NCBI GenBank assembly: GCA_029567375.1
Contig: JAKQLB010000259.1
Coordinates: 1-52,657 of the forward strand
Source of the DNA: Bacteroidota bacterium
GTDB taxonomy: Bacteria > Bacteroidota > Bacteroidia > Bacteroidales > UBA932
Direction: 5' to 3'
DNA: 52,657 nucleotides
The notes beneath the pieces are model-generated. The model was not told where the DNA came from and ran no database searches. It saw only the letters and a list, made by a program, of their open reading frames with translations. The translations under genes were made by a program, and so were the position numbers. Shown here one piece after another: positions 28,284 through 37,587 of the stretch. Within the stretch, counting starts at the first letter, position 1. Each line of letters starts with the position of its first letter.

Positions 28284-30785
28284 ATGAAAAAATTATTGAC
28301 AATCATTATGGTGGGCGCTTTACTTTTCAGCTCCCTAACCTCCTCAGCTCAGCGCAACAGGCAATCTAATGATTCCGGAATACCTGTAGTAAGGGCTGAA
28401 TCAAAACGCGATTCAACCAAGAAGAGTCCTCAATGCCCTGTTTCAATCGAACAATTCATCACAAAAGAGGCTTCGAAAATGGTGGGAATGACCACCGTTT
28501 ACAAGCAGGATGGCAAGTATTATCTTGCAATTCCCGATTCTCTCATCGGAAGAGATATTCTGATGGTCTCCAGAGTGGTTAAATCCGCTGCAGGCATCAG
28601 GGGCAGTTTCAGCGGTTACGCCGGCGACCAGTTGAACAGTGGCCTCTACACATTTGAAAAAGGTCCCGACAATAAGATTTTTTTCAGAAATGTATCGGTG
28701 AGGGAACGCTCACAAGACTCCATTATGAGCGAAAATATCTTAAAGTCCAACCTCACTGCAATTATAGGTTCATTCCCCATAAAGGCCTGGAATGAGGATA
28801 AGAGCATTTCCATCATTGATGTGACCGATTTCTTCAACGCAGACTCGGAAGAACTCTATTTTACGAAGAGAACCAAAACCTCTTTCAAGCTCGGAGCTCA
28901 GGACAAGGAGAAATCCTACATCAGCGGTATCAGGACCTATCCCATCAATACAGAGGTGACAGTGGTAAAAACCTTTGCCAGAACCACAGGTGGCAATGCC
29001 ACCTATGAGTTAAACTGCTCCTTCGTGCTTCTGCCCGAGGTACCGATGACTGCCCGCTACTACGATGAGAGGGTGGGCTATTTTACGGCAACATATACCG
29101 ATTTTGACAAGAATCCTCACGGTGTGGAGAAGGTACAGCTGATTACTCGCTGGAGACTCGAACCCCGCCCTGAAGATCTCGAGAAGTATAAGAGAGGTGA
29201 ACTTGTAGAGCCGGCCAAGCCGATTGTTTATTATATAGATCCCTCGACTCCTGCCAAGTGGATTCCTTACCTGATTCAGGGAGTAAATGATTGGGAACCC
29301 GCTTTCAGGAATGCCGGATTCAAGAATGCAATCCGTGCTGAGGTGGCTCCGACTTCCGAACAGGACTCTACCTGGTCTCTCGAGGATGCGAGATTCTCCG
29401 CGATTGTCTACAAACCTTCCGATATAGCTAATGCCAGCGGACCCCATGTCCACGATCCACGCTCAGGCGAGATTATCGAGAGCCATATCAATTGGTATCA
29501 CAATGTGATGTCTCTCCTGCACGATTGGTATTTTATTCAATGCTCACCGGTAGACGAAGGGGCGCGCACAATGAACTTCGATGACGAACTGATGGGACAG
29601 CTCATCAGATTTGTCTCCTCACACGAGGTAGGGCACACCCTCGGACTACGTCACAATTTCTTCGGCTCGGCGGTCGCCACTACAAAACAGTTGCGTGATC
29701 CCGAATACCTCAGGAAATATGGCCATACCACCTCTATAATGGATTATTCGCGTTTTAATTTTGTGGCTCAGCCAGGAGACAATATTCCCCGCGAACTGCT
29801 CTTCCCCCGCATAAGCACCTATGACAATTGGGCTATCGAATGGGGTTACAGGAGATTTTACGAATATGATGATCCCAAAAAAGAGCTTCCAATGATTAAT
29901 AAATGTATCATGGAGAAGACAGCTGATCCTCTTTACTTTTTCGGTACCGAATCGAGTCCCAACGATCCCCGTTACCAGAGTGAGGATTTGGGAAATAATC
30001 AGATGGAGACCAACGAACTCGGCATCCGCAACCTCAAGTATATCATGAATAACCTTATTGAATGGACCTCGGAACCAAACAAGGGCTACGAAGGTCTCCG
30101 CAATATGCACAACCAGGTTTTTACACAATACCGTCGCTACATAAGGCATGTTGCCAAATGGGTTGGAGGAGTATATGAGAATCCTAAGCGAGTGGAAATG
30201 GAGGGTAATGTCTATACTCCGGTGGAAAAATCCAAACAGAAAGAGGCTATGACCTTCGTCAACATGCATGTCTTCACCCCCCAGGAGTGGCTCGTGCCGG
30301 GCGATATCATCAACAAGGTGGTTACAAAGCCTGAAATCATAATTGATAACACCTATAAGGCGGTTTTCGGAGACCTGCTTAGCAAGAGGGTTATGCTCAA
30401 TCTCTATGAGGCGGAACTGTACTATGGCAACAAGGCATATACCATGACTGATCTATTTGCAGACCTCAATAAATATATGTGGGACAGCCCCATGCCGAGG
30501 GATGCGACGGCCAGATTACACAAACGTATGGGACAGAAGGTATATGTAAATGTACTATGCGGTCTCTTTACCGGGGAAACGGCAATCAGGTCAATAGATA
30601 CCACAAAGGACAACACCGATATCAATTCGATGGTTTACTACCAGTTGAAAAATCTCAGGTATAAACTTTCCGTCAAAAATAGTAGTGATCCTCTTGAAAG
30701 TGCTCACAATGACTATCTTGTAAAGGTTATCGACAAGGCCTTCAACCAGGTGTTCGATGCACCGGTTGTTAAAGCCAAAGAGTAG
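28284..30785 (+). CDS. Secreted zinc metalloprotease, DUF5117/DUF5118 type
   Basis: The start at ATG 28284 (MKKLLTIIMVGALLFSSLTSSAQ) gives a signal peptide and a mature protein of about 810 residues. The zinc site HEVGHTLGLRH (from residue ~447) is a perfect HExxHxxGxxH metzincin motif, followed by a candidate Met-turn region (TTSIMDYSRFNF). The upstream beta-rich part corresponds to DUF5117/DUF5118, as in the large Bacteroidetes family of zinc-dependent metalloproteases. Location is periplasm or outer membrane. No propeptide Cys-switch is seen. A clear terminator follows at 30813. Confidence 0.92.
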   Translation: MKKLLTIIMVGALLFSSLTSSAQRNRQSNDSGIPVVRAESKRDSTKKSPQCPVSIEQFITKEASKMVGMTTVYKQDGKYYLAIPDSLIGRDILMVSRVVKSAAGIRGSFSGYAGDQLNSGLYTFEKGPDNKIFFRNVSVRERSQDSIMSENILKSNLTAIIGSFPIKAWNEDKSISIIDVTDFFNADSEELYFTKRTKTSFKLGAQDKEKSYISGIRTYPINTEVTVVKTFARTTGGNATYELNCSFVLLPEVPMTARYYDERVGYFTATYTDFDKNPHGVEKVQLITRWRLEPRPEDLEKYKRGELVEPAKPIVYYIDPSTPAKWIPYLIQGVNDWEPAFRNAGFKNAIRAEVAPTSEQDSTWSLEDARFSAIVYKPSDIANASGPHVHDPRSGEIIESHINWYHNVMSLLHDWYFIQCSPVDEGARTMNFDDELMGQLIRFVSSHEVGHTLGLRHNFFGSAVATTKQLRDPEYLRKYGHTTSIMDYSRFNFVAQPGDNIPRELLFPRISTYDNWAIEWGYRRFYEYDDPKKELPMINKCIMEKTADPLYFFGTESSPNDPRYQSEDLGNNQMETNELGIRNLKYIMNNLIEWTSEPNKGYEGLRNMHNQVFTQYRRYIRHVAKWVGGVYENPKRVEMEGNVYTPVEKSKQKEAMTFVNMHVFTPQEWLVPGDIINKVVTKPEIIIDNTYKAVFGDLLSKRVMLNLYEAELYYGNKAYTMTDLFADLNKYMWDSPMPRDATARLHKRMGQKVYVNVLCGLFTGETAIRSIDTTKDNTDINSMVYYQLKNLRYKLSVKNSSDPLESAHNDYLVKVIDKAFNQVFDAPVVKAKE

Positions 30786-30812
30786 TCACTTCGACAGACA
30801 GATGAGTGATGG

Positions 30813-30848
30813 CCCCGATAGTTGAAACTATCGGGGTTCATATTTTTT
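30813..30848 (+). terminator. Intrinsic terminator of the metalloprotease gene
   Basis: CCCCGATAGT (30813-30822) pairs with ACTATCGGGG (30827-30836), loop TGAA; TTCATATTTTTT follows. Confidence 0.88.
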
Positions 30849-30930
30849 GTGTAGAGGCATTGATTTTGTTGGAGAACAGATTGTCTATCTTTTCAAATGG
30901 GACATATAACAATCACTTAACATCAAAATC

Positions 30931-31530
30931 ATGAGAAAAATCAAGTTTATAGTTTTAGCGACACTATGCGTATTTAGCCTATCAAGTTGTTGGTACGAGG
31001 ATTTCGAAGAGGAAATAAAACATATCTATAAGGTGGATAGTATAAGGCTTAATGTTGATCAGCGTCCATTTATTAAAATAATTCCATCTGTTACTGAGGA
31101 TTGGACATTTGATTTTGAGAGCAGACAGTTTTACATTGCTTCTGACACCAACTTGGTTGTCAAAGGACGTCGCCATATAACACATTGGTGGATTGATTAT
31201 GAGGCAATAGATTGGAGGATTACAAAAATTGATGTAATCGCATTGGAGGATTATGATGAAAATCATCCTGCAGGAGAGCTTTTGAATGATCTGTTTAATA
31301 TCATTTATTGCTGTAGAGATCGCAGGGAGATTACACTACCGGTATCAGAGATCGGCTATGGCGACATAATGCTCGGCTACTATGTGCCCGGTGGCAAAGA
31401 TTCTTATTGCCTCAAATTATTGCCAAAGGAAGGTGCAACCAACCCATCAAAGTTTGAGATCCGCATCGAAGATGCATTCGGAAGAGTCTTTGTTGTGCGA
31501 TCGGAAGACAAGGATTCGAAAAATAATTAG
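30931..31530 (+). CDS. Lipoprotein of unknown function, 199 aa
   Basis: Starts at ATG 30931 (MRKIKFIVLATLCVFSLSSCWY) with a type II signal peptide and lipobox LSSC, so the mature N-terminal Cys is lipid-anchored and the acidic residues that follow (YEDFEEE) resemble the Bacteroidetes lipoprotein export signal for surface display. The rest is beta-rich, with CC in IIYCCRDRRE, and ends in a polar tail. I do not recognise a domain. It stands alone between a terminator and a heptamer array. Confidence 0.8.
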   Translation: MRKIKFIVLATLCVFSLSSCWYEDFEEEIKHIYKVDSIRLNVDQRPFIKIIPSVTEDWTFDFESRQFYIASDTNLVVKGRRHITHWWIDYEAIDWRITKIDVIALEDYDENHPAGELLNDLFNIIYCCRDRREITLPVSEIGYGDIMLGYYVPGGKDSYCLKLLPKEGATNPSKFEIRIEDAFGRVFVVRSEDKDSKNN

Positions 31531-31592
31531 TTACAATTTAGCAGAGCAGTACATTCAACTTTTGGTAGGTGTATAAAACTTACATATAACTA

Positions 31593-31634
31593 ACTACACA
31601 CTCCACACTACATACTATCCTCGCACCCCGTAAC
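31593..31634 (-). repeat. Degenerate heptanucleotide array, 6 units
   Basis: ACTACAC, ACTCCAC, ACTACAT, ACTATCC, TCGCACC, CCGTAAC. The last two units are nearly identical to units at 26273-26286. The array abuts the inverted repeat downstream of tRNA-Pro. Confidence 0.85.
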
Positions 31635-31670
31635 AGAACAAGTGGCACCCGATTGAGTGCCACTTGTTCT
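31635..31670 (-). terminator. 14-bp stem-loop after tRNA-Pro
   Basis: AGAACAAGTGGCAC (31635-31648) and GTGCCACTTGTTCT (31657-31670) are perfect complements with an 8-base loop. It lies five bases past the tRNA 3' end on the minus strand and also 105 bp after the plus-strand lipoprotein gene, so it may terminate both. Confidence 0.8.
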
Positions 31671-31675
31671 TCAAG

Positions 31676-31748
31676 TCGGGAAGAGGTGACTCGAACACCC
31701 GACCTCTGCGTCCCGAACGCAGCGCGCTGCCAACTGCGCCACTTCCCG
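31676..31748 (-). tRNA. tRNA-Pro (anticodon CGG)
   Basis: The minus strand folds into a standard cloverleaf: acceptor CGGGAAG / CTTCCCG with discriminator A, D-arm GCGC...GCGC, anticodon stem CTGCG / CGCAG with loop TTCGGGA (anticodon CGG), and T-arm around TTCGAGT. CCA is not encoded. No integration site is apparent here; the element sits elsewhere. Confidence 0.95.
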
Positions 31749-31777
31749 AATAATAGGTTGCAAAGATAAGGGATTTT

Positions 31778-31808
31778 TTTGCAAACTAAAAAATATTAGT
31801 TACCTTTG
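31778..31808 (+). promoter_or_regulatory. Promoter of rpsO
   Basis: TTTG (31778-31781), 19-bp spacer, TACCTTTG (31801-31808): an exact match to the Bacteroidetes promoter consensus, 54 bp before the rpsO start. Confidence 0.85.
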
Positions 31809-31862
31809 CGCACTCAAAAAAACGAGAACACATTTTTTAAAAACAATTAATTTTTTGCATTT

Positions 31863-32138
31863 ATGTCCGATTATTTATCAGCCGACAAAAAGCAAGAGAT
31901 CTTCAGCAAATACGGGAAGTCTAATGTTGACACCGGCTCACCTGAGAGTCAAGTTGCTTTGTTTTCCTACCGTATCGCTCACCTTACCGAACACCTGAAG
32001 AGGAACCGCAAGGATCACAACACCCAACGTTCACTCCTCAGACTCGTAGGTAAGAGACGTCAGTTACTCGATTACCTAAGGGATACCGACATTGAGAGAT
32101 ACCGTGAAATATTGAAGGCCCTCAACCTTCGTAGATAA
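31863..32138 (+). CDS. rpsO: 30S ribosomal protein S15
   Basis: 91-residue primary 16S rRNA-binding protein of the small subunit. The helical core with GSPESQVALFSYRIAHLTEHLKRN, HNTQRSLLRLVGKRRQLLDYL and the ending YREILKALNLRR is characteristic of S15. It has its own promoter and is followed by an intrinsic terminator and then pnp, the usual rpsO-pnp order in bacteria, though the terminator suggests partly separate control. Confidence 0.97.
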   Translation: MSDYLSADKKQEIFSKYGKSNVDTGSPESQVALFSYRIAHLTEHLKRNRKDHNTQRSLLRLVGKRRQLLDYLRDTDIERYREILKALNLRR

Positions 32139-32157
32139 TACAAACAGGAAAAAAATG

Positions 32158-32192
32158 GAGACCGCCGTGTTTTTGAAGCGGTCTCTTTTTTT
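32158..32192 (+). terminator. Intrinsic terminator between rpsO and pnp
   Basis: GAGACCGC (32158-32165) pairs with GCGGTCTC (32178-32185), followed by seven T. Confidence 0.9.
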
Positions 32193-32203
32193 ATTGAAAA
32201 AAC

Positions 32204-32245
32204 AATTTTTTAGCGGAAACAATATAATTTTTTAGCGGAAACAAT
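32204..32245 (+). repeat. Tandem 20-bp repeat in the pnp leader
   Basis: AATTTTTTAGCGGAAACAAT occurs at 32204-32223 and again at 32226-32245, 22 bp apart; the second copy runs into the pnp start codon at 32244. It duplicates the region expected to carry the ribosome-binding site. Confidence 0.85.
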
Positions 32246-34502
32246 GAATGTTATTAAGAAAACCATCCAATTGTCCGACGGAAGGACAATAGAAATTGAG
32301 ACCGGCAAACTGGCCAAGCAGGCCGACGGCTCAGTAGTAGTAAAAATGGGCAAGACCATGTTGTTGGCTGCCGTTACATGTGCAAAAGAGGCCAAAGAAG
32401 ATGTGGATTTTATGCCTCTTCAAGTTGAATATAAAGAAAAATATGCCGCAGCGGGCCGTTATCCGGGTGGTTTTATGAAAAGAGAGGGAAGACCCTCAGA
32501 TTATGAGATACTTGTAGCACGCCTTATCGACAGGGCGCTTCGTCCTCTATTCCCGGAAAAATTCCATGCAGAGGTATTTGTGACAGTCAACCTTATTTCG
32601 GCTGACGGAGTTGATATGCCCGACGCACTTGCAGGACTTGCAGCTTCAGCTGCTCTCGCAGTGAGCGACATACCCTTCGATGGTCCCATCTCCGAGGTGC
32701 GCGTTGCTCGTATAGATGGCAAATTCTGTATCAACCCTACCTTCGAGCAGTTGGAAAAGGCTGATATGGACATAATGGTGGCCGCCACTTATGAAAACAT
32801 AATGATGGTAGAAGGTGAAATGAAAGAGGTTAGCGAGGCCGATATGCTTGAAGCCATTAAATTTGCCCATACGGAGATCAAAAAGCATTGCTTAGTTCAG
32901 AAGGAACTGGAGAAAGAGGTGGGCAAAGAGCTCAAACGTGAATATTGCCACGAGACAGATGACGAGGAAGTTGAGAAAGCTGCTTGGGCATATTGCTATG
33001 ACAGATGTTATGCTATCGCCAAGAGCGGCAGCGACAAACATACCCGTACAGATCAGTTTGAAGCGTTACACCAAGAGTTTCTTGAGACTATCCCTGAAGA
33101 GGAGAGAGAGGAGAAAGCAACAATGGTTGCAAGATACTTCAATGCCATTGAGAAAAAGGCTATGCGCCGTATGATCCTCGATGAGGGCATCCGTCTCGAC
33201 GGTCGAAAGAGTGATGAGGTCCGTCCTATCTGGTGTGAGGTAGATTATCTTCCCGGCGCTCACGGCTCAGCCATTTTCACCAGAGGTGAGACTCAGTCGC
33301 TTACTACGGTAACCCTAGGCACAAAGGACGATATGAAGGAGAGAGATGAGGTGCTTACCCAGGGTACCGATCAGTTTGTGCTCCACTATAATTTTCCTCC
33401 TTTCTCTACCGGTGAAGCAAGGGCATCCCGTGGTGTGAGCCGCCGAGAGGTGGGTCATGGCAATCTCGCCTGGAGGGCACTGAAAGAGGTTGTACCGGTA
33501 GGTGAAGAGAATCCCTATGCAGTGCGTATAGTATCTGATATCCTCGAATCCAACGGTTCCTCTTCGATGGCTACCGTATGTGCAGGTTCTCTTGCACTCA
33601 TGGATTGCGGCGTGAAGATTTCCAAGCCTGTTTCAGGTATAGCAATGGGCCTGATTTCAGATACCGAGTCCGACAAATATGCTATCCTTTCAGATATTCT
33701 AGGTGATGAGGATCACCTCGGAGATATGGACTTTAAGGTTGCCGGCACCAAAGATGGTATTACGGCTACGCAAATGGACATCAAGGTAGACGGTCTCTCG
33801 TATGAGGTGCTCGAAAAGGCACTGGAGCAGGCACGCCAGGGCCGCCATCATATTTTGAATGAAATGCTCAAAACTATCTCAGAGCCCCGTGCAGAATACA
33901 AGCCCCATGTGCCGCGCATTATTCAGATTGTGGTTCCCGGTGAGTTCATAGGTGCAATTATCGGCAAGGGCGGCGAGGTTATTCAGGATATTCAGAAGCA
34001 AACCGATACAAGTATCACCATTACAGAGTCAAAGAATGATAAGGGTGAACCTATCGGTCTGGTCGATATTTTCGGAGTTGATAAGGAGAAGATGGATGCT
34101 GCCTTAGATCGCATCAAAGCCATAATAGCAGTTCCCGAAGTGGGTGAAATTTACAAAGGTAAAGTGGTATCTGTTGTGGAGTTTGGTGCGTTTGTGGAGA
34201 TTCTCCCCGGTAAAGACGGTTTGTTGCACATTTCAGAGATGGATTGGGGCAAGACTGAGAAAGTGGAGGATCTTTTCAAACTCGGTGACGAGGTTGAGGT
34301 CAAACTTATCGAGATCGATCCCAAGACCAACAAACTCCGTTTGTCCCGCAGAGCCCTTTTGGAGAAGCCGGAAGGCTATGTAGAGCCTGTACGCAGGCCT
34401 CGTCCTGCAGGTCCCCGTCCTCACGGCGGTCACGGCGGTGGTGGCGATCGTGGAGATCGCAAAGGCGGATTCCGTAAAGATTTCAACAAAGGAAAGAAAT
34501 AG
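32244..34502 (+). CDS. pnp: Polyribonucleotide nucleotidyltransferase (PNPase)
   Basis: 3'-5' phosphorolytic exoribonuclease of mRNA turnover. The 752-residue protein has two RNase PH domains (~10-230 and ~320-545) joined by a helical PNPase linker, a KH domain ([18 protein letters not shown], ~570) and an S1 domain ([20 protein letters not shown], ~635-700), followed by a Gly/Arg/Pro-rich tail ([18 protein letters not shown]). The leader repeat and upstream terminator could serve autoregulation, as PNPase commonly controls its own mRNA. Confidence 0.97.
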   Translation: MNVIKKTIQLSDGRTIEIETGKLAKQADGSVVVKMGKTMLLAAVTCAKEAKEDVDFMPLQVEYKEKYAAAGRYPGGFMKREGRPSDYEILVARLIDRALRPLFPEKFHAEVFVTVNLISADGVDMPDALAGLAASAALAVSDIPFDGPISEVRVARIDGKFCINPTFEQLEKADMDIMVAATYENIMMVEGEMKEVSEADMLEAIKFAHTEIKKHCLVQKELEKEVGKELKREYCHETDDEEVEKAAWAYCYDRCYAIAKSGSDKHTRTDQFEALHQEFLETIPEEEREEKATMVARYFNAIEKKAMRRMILDEGIRLDGRKSDEVRPIWCEVDYLPGAHGSAIFTRGETQSLTTVTLGTKDDMKERDEVLTQGTDQFVLHYNFPPFSTGEARASRGVSRREVGHGNLAWRALKEVVPVGEENPYAVRIVSDILESNGSSSMATVCAGSLALMDCGVKISKPVSGIAMGLISDTESDKYAILSDILGDEDHLGDMDFKVAGTKDGITATQMDIKVDGLSYEVLEKALEQARQGRHHILNEMLKTISEPRAEYKPHVPRIIQIVVPGEFIGAIIGKGGEVIQDIQKQTDTSITITESKNDKGEPIGLVDIFGVDKEKMDAALDRIKAIIAVPEVGEIYKGKVVSVVEFGAFVEILPGKDGLLHISEMDWGKTEKVEDLFKLGDEVEVKLIEIDPKTNKLRLSRRALLEKPEGYVEPVRRPRPAGPRPHGGHGGGGDRGDRKGGFRKDFNKGKK

Positions 34503-34506
34503 TAGA

Positions 34507-34529
34507 AAACGGCCCTCGGGCCGTTTTTT
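34507..34529 (+). terminator. Intrinsic terminator of pnp
   Basis: AAACGGCC (34507-34514) pairs with GGCCGTTT (34519-34526), loop CTCG, then further T. Confidence 0.93.
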
Positions 34530-34539
34530 AGTTCCGAAA

Positions 34540-34574
34540 ATACTACATACTACTCACTCCATACTACATACTTT
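34540..34574 (-). repeat. Degenerate heptanucleotide array, 5 units
   Basis: ATACTAC, ATACTAC, TCACTCC, ATACTAC, ATACTTT. It directly precedes a TATCTTTG promoter-like -7 element at 34580-34587, so it occupies the -33 region of the next gene. Confidence 0.8.
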
Positions 34575-34601
34575 TTCCCTATCTTTGTCCGGTGAAGGCT
34601 T

Positions 34602-35927
34602 ATGAAGAGGTTATTGCTAATATTATTGTTTGTTATGACGAATTTATTTGGTACTGCAGCAGATGACAGGGGCGCTTTGCGCTATTTTTCTTATAGCGTA
34701 GGGGGTGGGATGAGACAATTTTCCGGTTTTTCATATCAGGTCTCTTATATGGATGATGGTAGGATAGAGATTCTTATAAATGAGGATTTTCCCGACCAGA
34801 AACGTATTATAACTTCCGATCCTACTGTGTTTACTGAACTTCAGGCCATCATAGATGAGCACAATATGACCTCTTATAAGGGGAATTATGAGCGAAGTTT
34901 TCAGACTTTGGATGCCGGTTCATGGCATTTTGATCTGAGATATGAATATGGATTTTCTGTTAGTGCGACCGGTATTATTAGGTATCCACGTGGAGGAGCA
35001 GAGGCTTTCAGATCTCTCAAAGAGTACTTTGCGAAATGGGAGAAGCTGCCGGGTGAGGTCGACCCGATTATATTTTTTGACTACACCTGCGGCATAGGAG
35101 AGGAAGACAAGATCAGTTATAAGGTAAGCAGCAGTGATGAAGGCCTTATGATGCATCTTTTCAATGCTAAATATAGTTTTGATGAGAGATTCACTCCCGA
35201 CCTCTCCATTTTTGAAAAGATCCGCACATGTCTTATCGTTTACAATATGGACACTCCGGATGCTTATACCTATTACAATAAAAAAGAGCCCGGACAGTGG
35301 TCTTTCGATGTGAAATATGCCTCCGGAGAGGTTATTTCCCTAAAAGGCAGTTATGGAGATGTCAAGGGTGGATTTATCGATGCCCTCGAGAGCATTTTTC
35401 AGGATTGGATACCCGTTAACGGTAAAATGACGAGGTTTAGGTTTGACTGGCAACCCGATTATCATGGCCGTGTCTGCTACTATGTAAATGCCGCAACCGA
35501 GCCACCAACCATATACTTCCATAAAGGTAGTGGATATGAGTATTCTACCTCCATGCCCATGGATGCTGAGGATCTGGCGCGACTGAGGCAATTTATTGCT
35601 GCTATGAAAGTGGACAACACTTACCAGGATCCTACTCCGGCGGAGGGAAGGGGCAACTGGTATCTCACCATCAACTTTGATTCGGGCGATATTCTCGGCA
35701 TTAACGGCAAAATCAGCACTCCTCGTACTGCAGAGGAAATGAGGATTTGCGATCCGATTCATGATTTTTTCAAACCGATAATAGCAAAACTTGAGCTGCA
35801 GAGGAAAGAGCATGAGGCACTTCTGAAAGAGACAGCCTTAACAGATACTGATAAGGATGAGTCAGACGGGCAACGGGAGCAAAGCTCCAAATCTGCTACC
35901 CGCAAATGGTGGCAATTTTGGAAATGA
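34602..35927 (+). CDS. Secreted protein with three diverged repeats
   Basis: Starts at ATG 34602 (MKRLLLILLFVMTNLFGTAAD) with a signal peptide. The mature part seems to be three related units of roughly 110-125 residues, at about 26-145, 150-265 and 272-395. Each starts with an aromatic strand (YFSYSVGGG, FFDYTCGIG, FRFDWQPD), has a helix of the form FTELQAIIDEHN / FEKIRTCLIVYN / LARLRQFIAAMK, and continues with W-x-F/L-x-(L/V/I)-x-(Y/F) (SWHFDLRYEYG, QWSFDVKYASG, NWYLTINFDSG). The C-terminus is charged and ends RKWWQFWK. No known domain recognised; a periplasmic or surface role is likely. A terminator follows at 35989. Confidence 0.8.
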   Translation: MKRLLLILLFVMTNLFGTAADDRGALRYFSYSVGGGMRQFSGFSYQVSYMDDGRIEILINEDFPDQKRIITSDPTVFTELQAIIDEHNMTSYKGNYERSFQTLDAGSWHFDLRYEYGFSVSATGIIRYPRGGAEAFRSLKEYFAKWEKLPGEVDPIIFFDYTCGIGEEDKISYKVSSSDEGLMMHLFNAKYSFDERFTPDLSIFEKIRTCLIVYNMDTPDAYTYYNKKEPGQWSFDVKYASGEVISLKGSYGDVKGGFIDALESIFQDWIPVNGKMTRFRFDWQPDYHGRVCYYVNAATEPPTIYFHKGSGYEYSTSMPMDAEDLARLRQFIAAMKVDNTYQDPTPAEGRGNWYLTINFDSGDILGINGKISTPRTAEEMRICDPIHDFFKPIIAKLELQRKEHEALLKETALTDTDKDESDGQREQSSKSATRKWWQFWK

Positions 35928-35988
35928 TTTTGTGAACCCGAACTCAGATTATCTAAACAACATATTTTAGCAATTATCAAGGAACGAA

Positions 35989-36020
35989 ACAAAGGGGCTG
36001 ACAATGGTCAACCCCTTTGT
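35989..36020. terminator. Stem-loop terminator
   Basis: ACAAAGGGG (35989-35997) pairs with CCCCTTTGT (36012-36020), with an inner TGAC/GTCA pair, and sits between two convergent genes. Confidence 0.75.
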
Positions 36021-36058
36021 TTGTAGGCCTCTTTTAAAGCCATTCCTTGTTGGAAAGC

Positions 36059-36337
36059 CTATTTTGCAAGAGCCGATAGCTCCTCACAAAGGCCGTCAAG
36101 ACCTTTTATAAGGTCGTGACCTACTGCCTTATAATGTGCTTTTATTGCCTTTTTGCTGCTCTTGTCAGGATGATTGACTCTGTAAAAGAGGCCGTCAGCG
36201 AGATCGCCGGCCTTCTCTATGAGTTGTTCTACCTTTGTAAGGTCCTTGTCGGGATGCAGCATTGCAAAAAGCAGACAATCTTCAACAAAATCTCCGATAA
36301 GAAACTCTATGTCCTTCTTGATTACTCTCAGATTCAT
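36059..36337 (-). CDS. Conserved helical protein, 92 aa
   Basis: Starts at ATG 36337 (MNLRVIKKDIEFLIGDFVEDCLLF). All-helical, soluble, with charged heptad-like stretches (KVEQLIEKAGDLADGLFYRV, SKKAIKAHYKAVGHDLIKGLDGL). I believe similar short proteins are conserved in Bacteroidales but know no function. It is convergent with the secreted repeat protein and stands 50 bp upstream on the same strand of the epimerase gene's 3' end. Confidence 0.8.
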   Translation of the reverse strand: MNLRVIKKDIEFLIGDFVEDCLLFAMLHPDKDLTKVEQLIEKAGDLADGLFYRVNHPDKSSKKAIKAHYKAVGHDLIKGLDGLCEELSALAK

Positions 36338-36387
36338 ATCTGTATTCCTTTTTAATTTGGCTGCAAAGGTAATATTAATATTTTTTT

Positions 36388-37559
36388 TTACAAAGATATG
36401 ATGCCGGGCTTCTTGGTAAGACCAAGACCGGGTTTATCCTCTAGGGTGATTCGTCCGTCCACCAGTTTCATTCCATCGAAGCAATCGTTTGCAATGAGAT
36501 AGTTGCCGTCAAGGTCTGCCCATTCCACTTTAGGTGCAATCTGGGCTGCCGCCGAAATGGCAACGGAGGTCTCGGTCATGCAACCTACCATAATTTTCAT
36601 ATGAAGGGCATTTGCCAGCGAAACCATTTCTCGTGCTTCACGCATACCGGTACACTTCATCAGTTTAATGTTGATGCCATGGTATACACCCTTTAGGTTG
36701 GGGATGTCAGTCAGGCGCTGACAGGCTTCGTCGGCAATGATGGGCAGAGGGCTGCGCTCAGTCAGCCAGGCTGTCTCTTCATTCAATAGCTTGGGCATCG
36801 GCTGCTCAATCATATTGACATTTCTTTCTGCAAGCCAGTTGACCATGTCGAGTGCGTAGTGTTTATCTTTCCATCCCTGGTTGGCATCAATGCAGATAAC
36901 GGTGTTGGTCTTGGCCCTAATGAGGTTGATCATTCTTTTGTCCTCTTTTTCCGTCATTCCGAGCTTGACTTTTAGTATTTTTGTCCAGGAAGCCTCCTCT
37001 ATTTTCTCGTTGACAACGTCGTCACTGGCATCGTAGCCAATGGTATAACAAGTGTGGGGGGCATCATCGGGGTTAATCCCCAAATTTTCCACCAGGGTTG
37101 CCCCATAATGTTGCCCACAAGGTCATGCAGGGCAATATCCACGGCAGCTTTGGCCGCGGTATTGTTGGTGGCCAGTTTGTCCACTTCCACCATTATGTCT
37201 TCGATACGGAACGGGTTGTCAAACTTAGGCAGTACATTTTCGGCCACCTTTTTGAGAAACTCATGTACAGAGGCTTGCGTTTCGCCCAGGTAAGGGGGCA
37301 TCGCCGCCTCACCGTATCCGGCATATCCGTTCCAGGTGATGCGGCTGATCACTATTGGCGTTGTTGTCCTGGATGATCCGGAAATTGTGAAAGTATATTT
37401 CATTTTGCCCATGAAATTCTCCCACTGGAGATCAAGCTTATTAGTGACAACCTTGTTCTTTTTCGCTGCGTTTGCAGCAAAAAGAGTTCTCGGGTGCCAA
37501 AATGCAGCTGCGGCGGTCATCAAGCCGGCAGCCTTCAAAAATTGTCTTCTGTCGCTCAT
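36388..37559 (-). pseudogene. Dipeptide epimerase, Tat-exported, frameshifted
   Basis: Enolase-superfamily enzyme that would epimerise L-Ala-D/L-Glu dipeptides from murein. The N-terminus MSDRRQFLKAAGLMTAAAAF is a twin-arginine signal. The first frame (37559 to about 37080) covers the capping domain to IMGQPWWKIWG; the second frame (from about 37080 to 36388) continues as INPDDAPHTCYTIGYD and contains the catalytic KVKLG lysine region, CIDANQGW, MIEQPMP, PIIADEAC and the IKLMKCTG lysine. The two join smoothly if one G is added to the run of four G at 37078-37081 (C on the plus strand). So the gene has a single-base deletion in a homopolymer: a true pseudogene, a sequencing error or a slippery phase-variable tract. 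Confidence 0.85.
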
Positions 37560-37587
37560 GGTTGTATTTTTTTCGTTGTTATATTCT

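Noticed and set aside
31676-31748. tRNA-Pro as attachment site of the element
   Set aside because: The integrase and CpG boundary lie 16 kb away, and the tRNA is intact with no duplicated 3' part next to it.
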